DNA of 64,000 nt. It comes from Flemingiibacterium sp045636265 (GTDB lineage Bacteria > Bacillota > Clostridia > Oscillospirales > CAG-272). The stretch is taken from NCBI GenBank assembly GCA_045636265.1, contig JAZTXD010000141.1, forward strand, positions 1 through 64,000. Reading direction: 5' to 3'. A program made the translations under genes and the position numbers. This document shows positions 8,062 to 16,268 of the stretch, in pieces. The notes under the pieces were generated by a model. The model was not told where the DNA came from. It saw only the letters and a list, made by a program, of their open reading frames with translations, and did not search any database. Numbering within the stretch: position 1 is the first letter of the stretch; every line of letters starts with the position of its first letter.

Positions 8062-9285
8062 ATGAAAGCATACGAAAGACTTATGAAATATGCAGCTTAC
8101 CCTACGGCTTCCGATGAGGCGTGTGAGAGCTGTCCGTCAACTCCCGCGCAGTTTGAATTTGCACGTGCGCTGAAATCAGAGCTTGAAGCGCTTGGACTTT
8201 CCGAGATTGAGCTTGATGAGAACGGATATCTTTTCGCAACAGTTCCGGCAACTGACGGATACGAGAATGCTCCCGTTATCGGATTTATTGCGCACATGGA
8301 CGTTTCCCCCGAGGTTGAGGACAAGGGTGTCAAGCCGAGCGCCGTTAAGTATGACGGAGGCGACATTACGCTGAACTGTGAGCTTGGCATAGTTATGCGA
8401 GAGAGCGAGTATCCGATACTTAAAAAATACATCGGCAAAACGCTTGTTGTAACCGACGGAACAACACTCCTCGGTGCTGACGATAAGGCAGGCATTGCCG
8501 AGATAATCACGGCATGCGAAATGCTTCTTGCAGACAAGAGCATCCCCCATGGAAAGATACGCATCGGCTTTACTCCCGACGAAGAGATAGGCCGCGGCGC
8601 TGACCTTTTCGATGTTGCGCGTTTCGGCGCAAAGTGGGCGTATACACTTGACGGAGCATCGTTTGGCGAGATAGAGTATGAAACATTCAACGCATCTGCA
8701 CTTCGCGTGGAGATTACCGGAAAGAGCATACATCCCGGCGCGGCGAAGAATATGATGATAAACGCATCCGTTGTGGCGCACGAGTATATGGCGGCACTTC
8801 CCGCGCTTGAGCGCCCCGAGCACACAAGCGGTTATGAGGGATTCTATCACCTCACCGGTATGGACGGCTGTGTTGAGTCGGCACATCTTAACTTTATTAT
8901 CAGAGATCACGACATGGCGAAAATGGAATATCGCTGTGAATATGCGCGCCGCGTGGCGGACGAGCTTAACCGTAAGTACGGCGAGGGAACCGTTAAGGTG
9001 GAGATAAAGGAAAGCTATCGCAATATGAAAGAGATGATACTCCCCGAGCATCACCTTATCGACAACGCTTGCGCGGCTATACGTGCACTCGGCGGTGAGC
9101 CTGAGTCATATCCCGTGCGCGGCGGAACCGACGGCAGCAGACTTTCGTTCATGGGCCTTCCGTGCCCGAACCTTGGTACGGGTTCGCACAATCACCACGG
9201 CAAAATGGAGTTCGCATGCGCCGAGGACATGGACCTTTGCGTGATGCAGGTTATTGAGATCGCCAAACTGTATGCTGGTAAGTGA
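8062..9285 (+). CDS. pepT: Peptidase T (tripeptide aminopeptidase)
   Basis: A 407-residue M20B peptidase releasing the N-terminal residue from tripeptides in the cytoplasm. Zinc ligands appear in order in IAHMDVSPE, TLLGADDKAG, TPDEEIGRGAD, YTLDGASFGE and near the end GTGSHNHHGKME. The motif GGTDGSRLSFMGLPCPNLGTG is characteristic of PepT. The start ATG at 8062 follows TAGGAGAG; an upstream frame to 8020 overlaps the previous gene and is ignored. Two M20 peptidases in one cluster suggest peptide-derived amino acids matter to this organism. Confidence 0.94.
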   Translation: MKAYERLMKYAAYPTASDEACESCPSTPAQFEFARALKSELEALGLSEIELDENGYLFATVPATDGYENAPVIGFIAHMDVSPEVEDKGVKPSAVKYDGGDITLNCELGIVMRESEYPILKKYIGKTLVVTDGTTLLGADDKAGIAEIITACEMLLADKSIPHGKIRIGFTPDEEIGRGADLFDVARFGAKWAYTLDGASFGEIEYETFNASALRVEITGKSIHPGAAKNMMINASVVAHEYMAALPALERPEHTSGYEGFYHLTGMDGCVESAHLNFIIRDHDMAKMEYRCEYARRVADELNRKYGEGTVKVEIKESYRNMKEMILPEHHLIDNACAAIRALGGEPESYPVRGGTDGSRLSFMGLPCPNLGTGSHNHHGKMEFACAEDMDLCVMQVIEIAKLYAGK

Positions 9286-9294
9286 GGTACACTA

Positions 9295-10230
9295 ATGAAA
9301 GCATATAAAATGACACCAGTCACAAAGGATTACATCTGGGGTGGTACACGTCTTCATGAGATGTATGGCAAGGGCGGCGAGGGAATCGTTGCCGAGAGCT
9401 GGGAGGTCAGCTGTCATCCTGACGGAGAAAGCTTAATTGACGGCATGAGCTTTGCCGAGTACATCCGCCAAAATCCCGATGTCATAGGAAGCGAGCGACC
9501 GAGCGACGAATTTCCCGTGCTCATCAAATTCATAGACGCGGCGAAAAAGCTGAGCGTTCAGGTTCATCCCGATGATGCGCGCGCGAGAGCATGGGAAAAC
9601 GATAACGGCAAAACGGAGATGTGGTATATCGTAGATGCCACCGCAGATGCGAAAATTGTGTGCGGCATGGCGGAGGATACCGATAAGGAAGCTGTCAGAG
9701 CCGCGATTGTAAACAACACGCTTGAGGGGCTTCTTGACAGCGTTACATCAAAAAAAGGCGACGTCTTCTTCGTTGAAGCGGGAACTGTTCACGCTATCGG
9801 TGCAGGCAATCTGGTGCTCGAAATACAGCAGAATTCCAACGTTACATACCGCCTTTACGACTACGGACGTCTTGGCGCAGACGGCAAACCGAGAGCGCTT
9901 CATATTGACAAAGGCGTTGAGTGCGCGAATACGAAAAAAACTGCTCCAAAGACATTCGGTACGTGCCCAGACGGCGCAAGACTTCTCGCAAAATGCGACT
10001 ATTTTGAGGTAAGGGAATACAAAATAAACGGCGAAATATCGCTTAATGCCGATGAAAAAAGCTACCACGCAATCGTTGTGACTGACGGCTGCGCAGTCCT
10101 TTCACACGGCGGCTGTACTGAAAAAATAACTGCCGGTGACTCATATTTTATCCCCGCAGGACTTGGTGATTATACCGTTTCGGGCAATGCAACGGTTATT
10201 CTTACGAAAAATCCCGAGAATGCATGGTGA
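9295..10230 (+). CDS. manA: Mannose-6-phosphate isomerase, class I
   Basis: A 311-residue cupin enzyme that interconverts mannose 6-phosphate and fructose 6-phosphate. The short Gram-positive form is recognisable by DYIWGGTRLHEMYGKG, the zinc-site residues in VQVHPDD and KTEMWYI, the AGTVHAIGAGN motif and EIQQNSNVTYRLYDYGR. The start overlaps the translation stop region of pepT (a gap of nine bases, with GAGG as ribosome site), implying coupling. It supplies or consumes mannose phosphates for glycan use, which fits the sugar loci further right. Confidence 0.93.
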   Translation: MKAYKMTPVTKDYIWGGTRLHEMYGKGGEGIVAESWEVSCHPDGESLIDGMSFAEYIRQNPDVIGSERPSDEFPVLIKFIDAAKKLSVQVHPDDARARAWENDNGKTEMWYIVDATADAKIVCGMAEDTDKEAVRAAIVNNTLEGLLDSVTSKKGDVFFVEAGTVHAIGAGNLVLEIQQNSNVTYRLYDYGRLGADGKPRALHIDKGVECANTKKTAPKTFGTCPDGARLLAKCDYFEVREYKINGEISLNADEKSYHAIVVTDGCAVLSHGGCTEKITAGDSYFIPAGLGDYTVSGNATVILTKNPENAW

Positions 10231-10262
10231 CACGCATTTTGCCAAATGAGATGAGGATAGAT

Positions 10263-10868
10263 ATGAAAAATGTAATTGAGCACTACGACAAACTGATAGA
10301 TGAAAACAATGATCCGGTTCACGATCCTAAACCGTTAAAAGATTATATGGATAAATGGGACGGAGAACGATTTATTGAAAGCATGAAACTCAGTGAAAAT
10401 AAATCGGTTTTGGAAATTGGGTGTGGAACAGGTCGTCTTGCAGTTAAAGTTGCACCTCGCTGCCAACGATTTCTTGGGATTGATATTTCTCCAAAAACGA
10501 TTTTAAAAGCCTCTGAAAATCTTTCGATGTATCATAATGTTGAACTTGTTTGTGATGATTTCATCTCCCATGCGTTTAATAACAATTTTGACGTGATATA
10601 TTCATCTTTGACGTTTATGCATATTGAAAACAAAATATTTGGTATCAAAAAAATCGCTTCGTTATTGAATGATGGAGGAATTTTCGTTATATCAATCGAC
10701 AAAAACCAAAGCGAATTTATAGATATGGGAACAAGAAAAATAAAAATATATCCTGACACCCTTACAAGCACATGCAAATTTATATCGGAAGCAAGTTTGA
10801 GCCTTATAGATCAATTTGAAACGGAACACGCATACATAATGGTCAGTAAAAAAGCCTCCCTTGTGTAA
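10263..10868 (+). CDS. Class I SAM-dependent methyltransferase
   Basis: A 201-residue methyltransferase with motif I VLEIGCGTGRLAVKVA, an acidic LGIDIS strand end (motif II) and an FDVIYSSLTFMHI post-motif region. The substrate is unknown. ATG 10263 is preferred over ATG 10224 because GAGGATAG precedes it and the longer frame overlaps manA. The gene is visibly more A+T-rich than manA and pepT. Its last residues (KASLV) and stop codon are encoded inside the left arm of the adjoining palindromic element, so the natural C-terminus was probably replaced when that element arrived. Confidence 0.82.
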   Translation: MKNVIEHYDKLIDENNDPVHDPKPLKDYMDKWDGERFIESMKLSENKSVLEIGCGTGRLAVKVAPRCQRFLGIDISPKTILKASENLSMYHNVELVCDDFISHAFNNNFDVIYSSLTFMHIENKIFGIKKIASLLNDGGIFVISIDKNQSEFIDMGTRKIKIYPDTLTSTCKFISEASLSLIDQFETEHAYIMVSKKASLV

Positions 10869-11305
10869 AGGGAGGTGGCACGCGAAGCGTGGCGGAGGGA
10901 TTGCTAATGCAGAGAAAACACAACAAAGATATTGTTCCAACTGCCAAGATGCTACGAAGAAATATGACAAAAGAAGAAAAACATCTTTGGTATGATTTTT
11001 TGCGCACATATCCGGTTCGCTTTTCTAGACAAAAGGTGCTTGGCAAATATATTGCTGATTTCTACTGTGCTAAGGCAAAAATCATTATTGAGATAGATGG
11101 TTCGGGACACTACACCGAAGAGGGAAAGCAATATGACATGGAACGAACTGCATTTCTTGAAAAATACGGATTAACAGTAATAAGAATACCCAACACGGAA
11201 ATTCATAATAATTTTCGCGGTGTTTGTGAATATATAGACCATATCGTGGAACAATCCCTCAGTCAGCTTCGCTGACAGCTCCCTTTACACAAGGGAGCCT
11301 TTTTT
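10848..11305. mobile_element. Palindrome-flanked DUF559 element
   Basis: The left arm (10854-10903) and right arm (11252-11299) are inverted copies of about 48-50 bases, bounded by A6 on the left and T6 on the right. Each arm is itself two hairpins: a CTCCCTT/AAGGGAG stem with a GTGTA loop, then a shorter stem with a GAA or TTC loop, ending in GAGGGATTG. Between them is one gene, whose ribosome site and stop codon both lie in the arms. This is the layout expected for a small self-contained mobile unit; mobility is inference. Confidence 0.65.
10907..11275 (+). CDS. DUF559 (Vsr-like) endonuclease-domain protein
   Basis: A 122-residue protein of the DUF559 family, a PD-(D/E)xK fold related to very-short-patch repair endonucleases. 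The signature is clear: basic helical N-terminus (AKMLRRNMTKEEKHLWYDFL), then FSRQKVLGKYIADFYC with the aspartate, and IIIEIDGSGHY with the E-x-D-G-x-x-H core, and finally VIRIPNTEI. The ATG at 10907 is served by GGAGGGA, which is part of the left repeat arm; a GTG at 10889 would start inside the arm. The last nine codons lie in the right arm. The probable role is DNA cleavage linked to spread or repair of the surrounding repeats; no activity is proven for this type. Confidence 0.85.
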   Translation: MQRKHNKDIVPTAKMLRRNMTKEEKHLWYDFLRTYPVRFSRQKVLGKYIADFYCAKAKIIIEIDGSGHYTEEGKQYDMERTAFLEKYGLTVIRIPNTEIHNNFRGVCEYIDHIVEQSLSQLR

Positions 11306-11437
11306 ATGTCCATACTTCCACTGATAAAATAAAGCTCCCACAAACCGTTTGTTTGGTCCGGGGGAGCTGTTTGCTATACGATTTTTTTCGATAATGGATT
11401 ATTCGTTTGCGTGTTGGAGTTTTGATGTTCAGGAAAA

Positions 11438-12400
11438 TTATTTATCCCCGTCAAACCAATACGGAGTTGCCCATGCTATGCCGCCGTTGGTATCACGAAG
11501 CTGTACCCACATGTACGGGGAGGCTTCGCGGATTTTTGAAATATCAAATTCCGCGCTCGTTATGCTGTCGGTCGGGCTGTTTTTGCTTGCTGCCACGTTG
11601 AGATAGATACTGCGCACAAACACGGCTCCTACGGGGGAGCACTCGACGTGCAGCGTATCTCCGTCGAGCCAGATGTTTTCAAACATCGGTCCCGTTGAGG
11701 CGAAGGAATTGCCGCACTCGATTGCGTTAACTATCGAATCATAGTCAAGCTTGTCGGCCTTAACAACGGTAAAGCCCTGGAAAAATTCGCGGAAGGGGGA
11801 GCCGTCGGGAAATGCCTGATGCGTATCGTCAGCGGCTACGGGGACTGCGCGTCCGCCCGCGCGGAGAAAATGCTCGTAGAATGTGGAGTCGCCTCTGTAG
11901 TTGCAGACCTCACCGAGGGAATTGAACAGCTCCATACAGCTGTAGCCCTTCATTCCGATAACCTCATCTGTGGAAATGGCAGAGCGTACGGGGTGATTGA
12001 GTGTAACTACAAAATCATCGGCGTTAAGCTCGGTGATTGCCTTGTTAACGTTATCGACAGAGTATTGGTTGTCGCTGAACGAGCGCTCCTTATAGGGATC
12101 TCTCGCAAGTGCGTTGATGTGCACGCTTTGGCAAAGATTGCCCGTGTCATCTCTGTAGCTGAAATCAACCTCAACTCCGGTCAGCGCGATAAAATTATTA
12201 TCTGTAAGCTCATTGTGCGGTTTGCACTTTCTGTGATCGGTAAAAGCCACGGCACTGTAGCCGTGATCCATATACAGTTTTTTTAACTCCTCGGGAGTAA
12301 ACTTGCCGTCAGATACTGTTGAGTGAGCATGAAGATTTATTTTGTAAAGGTTTCCACTCCTAGGAAGAATATTTACTGTGGTGGAGGTTTCCGGTTTCAT
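11438..12400 (-). CDS. PHP-domain metal-dependent phosphoesterase
   Basis: A 320-residue PHP-family protein. The first metal motif NLHAHSTVSDGKFTPEEL, then FTDHRK, the conserved TGVEVDF glutamate, LNHPVRS and the late VAADDTHQ site are all present, so the trinuclear metal centre looks complete. The last ~80 residues form a beta-rich extension. PHP proteins hydrolyse phosphoesters of nucleotides or sugars; relatives with this layout have no established substrate. A ribosome site AAGGAGATG precedes the ATG. It points against the preceding genes and is divergent from the glycosyltransferase gene. No signal peptide is seen. Confidence 0.8.
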   Translation of the reverse strand: MKPETSTTVNILPRSGNLYKINLHAHSTVSDGKFTPEELKKLYMDHGYSAVAFTDHRKCKPHNELTDNNFIALTGVEVDFSYRDDTGNLCQSVHINALARDPYKERSFSDNQYSVDNVNKAITELNADDFVVTLNHPVRSAISTDEVIGMKGYSCMELFNSLGEVCNYRGDSTFYEHFLRAGGRAVPVAADDTHQAFPDGSPFREFFQGFTVVKADKLDYDSIVNAIECGNSFASTGPMFENIWLDGDTLHVECSPVGAVFVRSIYLNVAASKNSPTDSITSAEFDISKIREASPYMWVQLRDTNGGIAWATPYWFDGDK

Positions 12401-12438
12401 AGTGCATCTCCTTAGTCAAAAATTGTAATTACTTTATT

Positions 12439-12467
12439 AGTATAACACATCTGAAAAGTTTTGTAAA
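12439..12467 (-). promoter_or_regulatory. Promoter of the PHP gene
   Basis: Minus strand TTTACA (12467-12462), 17-base spacer, TATACT (12444-12439). Confidence 0.65.
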
Positions 12468-12557
12468 GCGCAATAAAAAAACAATATAGGACGTGATTTT
12501 GGAATGATGTCCGATTGTGTCGCAATCTTGGCTGCGTAAAAAGATATTATATAGTGC

Positions 12558-12586
12558 TTGAAATATTCATACTTTATGATTATAAT
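12558..12586 (+). promoter_or_regulatory. Promoter of the glycosyltransferase pair
   Basis: TTGAAA at 12558-12563, 17-base spacer, TATAAT at 12581-12586. Confidence 0.75.
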
Positions 12587-12625
12587 ATATATTAGCATAT
12601 TCCGAATTTTTGAGGGGGAAATACA

Positions 12626-13579
12626 ATGGATAAAATCGCGGTTTTGATTCCTTGCTACAACGAAAGCTTGACTGTTGCAAAGGTCGTTGCCGATTGGAAA
12701 GCGGCTCTGCCCGAAGCGACAGTATATGTATACGATAATAATTCTACAGACGGGACAGCCGAAATTGCCGAAAAAGCAGGCGCTACAGTGCGCCATGAAT
12801 ATCAGCAGGGCAAGGGTAATGTTATTCGCCGCATGTTCCGTGAAATTGACGCCGAGGTTTACTTAATGGTTGACGGGGACGACACATATTCTCCCGAATG
12901 TGCCCGAGAAATGGCGGATCTGGTTTTATATAAGCAAGCGGATATGGTCATTGGCGACAGACTATCGTCAACCTACTTTACAGAGAACAAGCGTCCGTTC
13001 CACAATTTCGGAAATTCCTTCGTCCGCTTCAGCATAAACACGCTGTTCCACTCAAGCATCCGTGATATTATGACAGGATGCCGCGCGTTTAGCTTCGAGT
13101 TTGTAAAAACATTTCCGGTGCTGTCATCCGGCTTTGAGATCGAAACCGAAATGACGATTCATGCGCTCGATAAAAACATGAAGATCGACCATGTTGTAAC
13201 GCAGTACAAGGACCGACCTGCCGGAAGCGTATCAAAGCTTAACACCGTAAAGGACGGAATGAAGGTGCTGCGCACAATTCTAACTCTTCACAGAAACTAT
13301 AAGCCGTATTCTTTCTTCGGGATTATAAGCGCTGTGCTGATGCTCCTTTCGATTGGATTCTTTATACCGGTTTTGATAACCTATATAAATACCGGACTTG
13401 TTCCTAATTTCCCGACGCTTATCGTTTGCGGTTTTACCGTTATTGCATCATTGCTCTCGTTTTTTACCGGACTTCAGCTTCAGAACGCCGTTCAGAAGAA
13501 CAAGCAGGATTTTGAATTTAAGCGTATAGAGGCTAGCAGACACTATAGGGCTATGCTCGAAGAAGAACGTGAAAAATAA
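12626..13579 (+). CDS. Membrane-anchored family 2 glycosyltransferase
   Basis: A 317-residue GT-A glycosyltransferase of the dolichyl-phosphate mannose synthase-like group. The N-terminal domain has VLIPCYNES, YDNNSTDGTAEIAEKAG, the QGKGNVIR motif and the metal-binding MVDGDDTYSP (DxD). Near residues 230-290 are two membrane helices (PYSFFGIISAVLMLLSIGFF and LIVCGFTVIASLLSFF), then a charged tail. Such enzymes load a sugar from a nucleotide donor on a polyprenyl phosphate at the inner membrane face. The stop overlaps the start of the next gene by one base (TAATG), so the two act together. Confidence 0.88.
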   Translation: MDKIAVLIPCYNESLTVAKVVADWKAALPEATVYVYDNNSTDGTAEIAEKAGATVRHEYQQGKGNVIRRMFREIDAEVYLMVDGDDTYSPECAREMADLVLYKQADMVIGDRLSSTYFTENKRPFHNFGNSFVRFSINTLFHSSIRDIMTGCRAFSFEFVKTFPVLSSGFEIETEMTIHALDKNMKIDHVVTQYKDRPAGSVSKLNTVKDGMKVLRTILTLHRNYKPYSFFGIISAVLMLLSIGFFIPVLITYINTGLVPNFPTLIVCGFTVIASLLSFFTGLQLQNAVQKNKQDFEFKRIEASRHYRAMLEEEREK

Positions 13580-15177
13580 TGATTAACGCTATACGAAACT
13601 GGATAGCCGCACATCCGCTTGCGCGGTGGATATATCCCGCACTTTTGATTGTGACTGCGATCATTGCTGTCTTCAGTATTATCGGCGGCGGTACTTATAT
13701 TTGGCTATATCTCGCAATAATAATTTTCCTTTTGTATGCCTTTCGACCGAGGTCGGCACTGCATATTTTCACGCTTGAGAAGTTAACAGCCTGCAAAGCT
13801 GTTTTAACGGGACTCATAATTACAGCCACTATCGCCGTTTCTGTGCTGCCGATGGACATGCTCCCACTTTGGAACGGAGAGGTGCCGGCACACAGAAATC
13901 AGTATGAGCTTATGGCTGAGGCTATACTCGACGGACGTGTCGAATTTGCTTACGGTGACGAGGGTGAGATTGCAACGCTTGACAACCCGTACAGTCCTTC
14001 GGAGCGCAAGGAAGCCGGCGTGAGATACCACTGGGACCACGCTTACTATGACGGGCATTATTACATGTATTTCGGCGTTGTTCCGGTCTTTTTGGTGTTC
14101 ATTCCGTTTCGCCTTATAACGGGAAGTGCACTTACCACTTATCACGCCACGCAAATATTCGCCGCGCTTGCGATAATCGGAATTTTCGCGCTGTTTCATC
14201 TCCTCGCTAAGATTTTCTTTAAAAAGCTCCCGTACAGCGTTTATTTGATGCTGTCAATTGCATTTTCCGTGATGAGCATATGGTACAGTATAGCCGAGCC
14301 TGCGCTCTACTGCACAGCGATTACAAGTGCTATGGCGCTTGAGATTTGGAGTCTTTACTTCTTTGTATGGGCGGTGTGGAAAGAGAAGCGCGAAAACCGC
14401 CAAATATTGCTTGCCGCCATAGGTGCGCTCCTCGGAGCCTTGGTTTTCGGATGCAGACCGCCTATAGCGCTCGCGAATGTGCTGGTTATACCGATGCTTA
14501 TTGCATTCTTGAAGCAGAGGAAATTTACATTTAAGCTGTTATTAAAGCTCGTGCTTGCCGCAATGCCTTATGTCATTGTGGGAATCGCGCTCATGTGCTA
14601 CAACTATGTCCGCTTTGACGATCCCTTTGAGTTCGGGCAGGCGTATCAGCTGACTGTGGCTGACCAGACGCAGTATAGCGCTCAGCTTAACCGCGACACG
14701 GTGCAGAGAATAGTTAAAGACTCATTTCTGAATTTCTTTGATATCAAAGACTTTAGCGCAGAATTCCCGTACATTCGGGCAAACAGTGTGTTTTTTAATT
14801 TCCCGATTTTATTTTTGGGACTGATGATCTTTAGGCCCGCAGTTTTCAAAAATGCCTACAGAAGAGGGGCACTCGGTTTTCTGATTACTTTAGTTTTGAG
14901 CGTTATCATCATCACCGCGGTAGATATTATGTGGACGCCTTATCTTCTTGAGCGATACCGCATGGATATATACTTTTTAATGGGTATAGCGTGCTTTACA
15001 GTGATTGGCTTTTGGTATGAATCTTCAACCAAGCTGCGTGGACTCATCTCGTTCATCGTGTGCGCTCTGGCAATTATTACACTTATTGGTGCATGGCTGC
15101 TTTGCGTTGAAAGAATCGGTGCGTATTATCCCGAGAAGGTTATCGAAATCGGAAAAACGTTTCACTTGATAAATTAA
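13579..15177 (+). CDS. Polytopic membrane protein, probable polyprenol-linked glycosyltransferase (GT-C-like)
   Basis: A 532-residue protein with about ten or more predicted membrane helices. A large loop after the second or third helix contains LDNPYSPSERKEAGVRYHWDHAYYDG and YYMYFGVVP, an acidic and aromatic segment of the kind found in the first extracytoplasmic loop of GT-C enzymes. Translational coupling to a DPM-like glycosyltransferase supports a model in which the upstream enzyme makes a polyprenyl-phosphate sugar and this one transfers it to a cell-surface acceptor. The acceptor is unknown. It is followed by a terminator. Confidence 0.7.
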   Translation: MINAIRNWIAAHPLARWIYPALLIVTAIIAVFSIIGGGTYIWLYLAIIIFLLYAFRPRSALHIFTLEKLTACKAVLTGLIITATIAVSVLPMDMLPLWNGEVPAHRNQYELMAEAILDGRVEFAYGDEGEIATLDNPYSPSERKEAGVRYHWDHAYYDGHYYMYFGVVPVFLVFIPFRLITGSALTTYHATQIFAALAIIGIFALFHLLAKIFFKKLPYSVYLMLSIAFSVMSIWYSIAEPALYCTAITSAMALEIWSLYFFVWAVWKEKRENRQILLAAIGALLGALVFGCRPPIALANVLVIPMLIAFLKQRKFTFKLLLKLVLAAMPYVIVGIALMCYNYVRFDDPFEFGQAYQLTVADQTQYSAQLNRDTVQRIVKDSFLNFFDIKDFSAEFPYIRANSVFFNFPILFLGLMIFRPAVFKNAYRRGALGFLITLVLSVIIITAVDIMWTPYLLERYRMDIYFLMGIACFTVIGFWYESSTKLRGLISFIVCALAIITLIGAWLLCVERIGAYYPEKVIEIGKTFHLIN

Positions 15178-15183
15178 ATATTG

Positions 15184-15225
15184 GCGAATCCGTTCTTTAC
15201 AGCTGAAACGGATTCGCTTTTTATT
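15184..15225 (+). terminator. Rho-independent terminator after the glycosyltransferase pair
   Basis: An 11-bp perfect stem (15184-15194 with 15207-15217) followed by a run of T. Confidence 0.85.
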
Positions 15226-15298
15226 TTGTGTATACAAAAGAATATATCATCAATTTTTGCAGATAATAGTGGTGTATCATAAAAACACGGAGGCTTAT

Positions 15299-15961
15299 AT
15301 GTTTAAACACGAAAAACAGTTATTCCACCACGTAGAGGTGGAAAGGGCAAATCCCCAGTATGCGGTGCTTCTTCAGGAGCAGCTCGGAGGCGGTAACGGT
15401 GAACTCAAGGCGGCGATGCAGTATATTTCGCAGAGCTTCAGAATCAAGGATCCCGAGATAAAAGATCTGTTCCTCGATATCGCCGCGGAGGAGCTCGGAC
15501 ACATGGAAATGGTGGCGCAGACCATCAACCTCTTAAACGGACACGATGTGGATGTGACAAAGGTTCACGCAGGCGAGGTGCAGACTCATGTTCTGCTCGG
15601 ACTCAATCCCGGACTTAGCAATTCTTCGGGCTACTCCTGGACGGGGGATTATGTAACCGTCACGGGCGATCTGTGCGCCGATCTTCTTTCCATCATCGCG
15701 TCCGAGCAGAGAGCGAAGGTGGTTTACGAGTATCTCTACCGTCAGATTGACGATAAAAAGGTAAGAGAGACAATCGACTTTCTTTTAAACCGCGAGGAAG
15801 CGCACAATCAGATGTTCCGCGATGCTTTCAACAAGGTGCAGGAAACCGGCTCCAACCGTGACTTTGGTACTACCAAGGCGGCGAGAATGTATTTCTCTAT
15901 GTCAAGTCCCGGCCCCAATGCATTTGCTTCAAATGAGGCTCACGCACCTGCTTTCAGGTAA
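15299..15961 (+). CDS. Manganese catalase (CotJC-like)
   Basis: A 220-residue ferritin-fold di-manganese catalase that dismutates hydrogen peroxide. Metal ligands are seen as glutamate in GGGNGELKAAMQY, the E-x-x-H pair in AAEELGHMEM, glutamate in IIASEQRAK and the EEAH motif in NREEAHNQMF. It is shorter than the ~270-residue enzymes and closer in size to spore-coat CotJC. The ATG at 15299 follows CGGAGG; an upstream frame from 15257 has no ribosome site. It has its own downstream terminator and so is a single-gene unit for peroxide defence in an anaerobe. Confidence 0.9.
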   Translation: MFKHEKQLFHHVEVERANPQYAVLLQEQLGGGNGELKAAMQYISQSFRIKDPEIKDLFLDIAAEELGHMEMVAQTINLLNGHDVDVTKVHAGEVQTHVLLGLNPGLSNSSGYSWTGDYVTVTGDLCADLLSIIASEQRAKVVYEYLYRQIDDKKVRETIDFLLNREEAHNQMFRDAFNKVQETGSNRDFGTTKAARMYFSMSSPGPNAFASNEAHAPAFR

Positions 15962-16001
15962 TGAACAAATGTGCTTTGACGGCGAATAATAATTATTTCT
16001 C

Positions 16002-16038
16002 CGACAGACCGCTCTGATTGGCGGTCTGTCGCCTTTTT
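16002..16038 (+). terminator. Rho-independent terminator after manganese catalase
   Basis: An 11-bp stem (16002-16012 with 16021-16031), then CC and TTTTT. Confidence 0.88.
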
Positions 16039-16095
16039 ACTATCCATGGCGGCAAAGTATTGTGCGCGCCCCTTGTAATTTAAGGAGATTTTACA

Positions 16096-16125
16096 ATGGC
16101 AAGCGGTTCCACTGACACCTATTAG
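16096..16125 (+). other. Mini-ORF of nine codons with a strong ribosome site, within a gene-free stretch
   Basis: TAAGGAG lies eight bases before an ATG that encodes only MASGSTDTY before a stop. It could be a leader peptide, or a gene start broken by a mutation or insertion. Apart from this and the uxuA promoter, the 16041-16268 stretch holds nothing I recognise. Confidence 0.3.
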
Positions 16126-16180
16126 CTTGACGACCAAATAATGTATATCCTTAGCAAATAGAAAATTTTCAATAAAGTAC

Positions 16181-16209
16181 TCGACAAAATCTAAAATAAG
16201 TGTTATAAT
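16181..16209 (+). promoter_or_regulatory. Promoter of uxuA
   Basis: TCGACA at 16181-16186, 17-base spacer, TATAAT at 16204-16209. Confidence 0.7.
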
Positions 16210-16268
16210 AGGGATAATGGAATGACTTTTGAGTTGTTATAAAAGTAAAAAGCCAAAGGAGAAAACAA

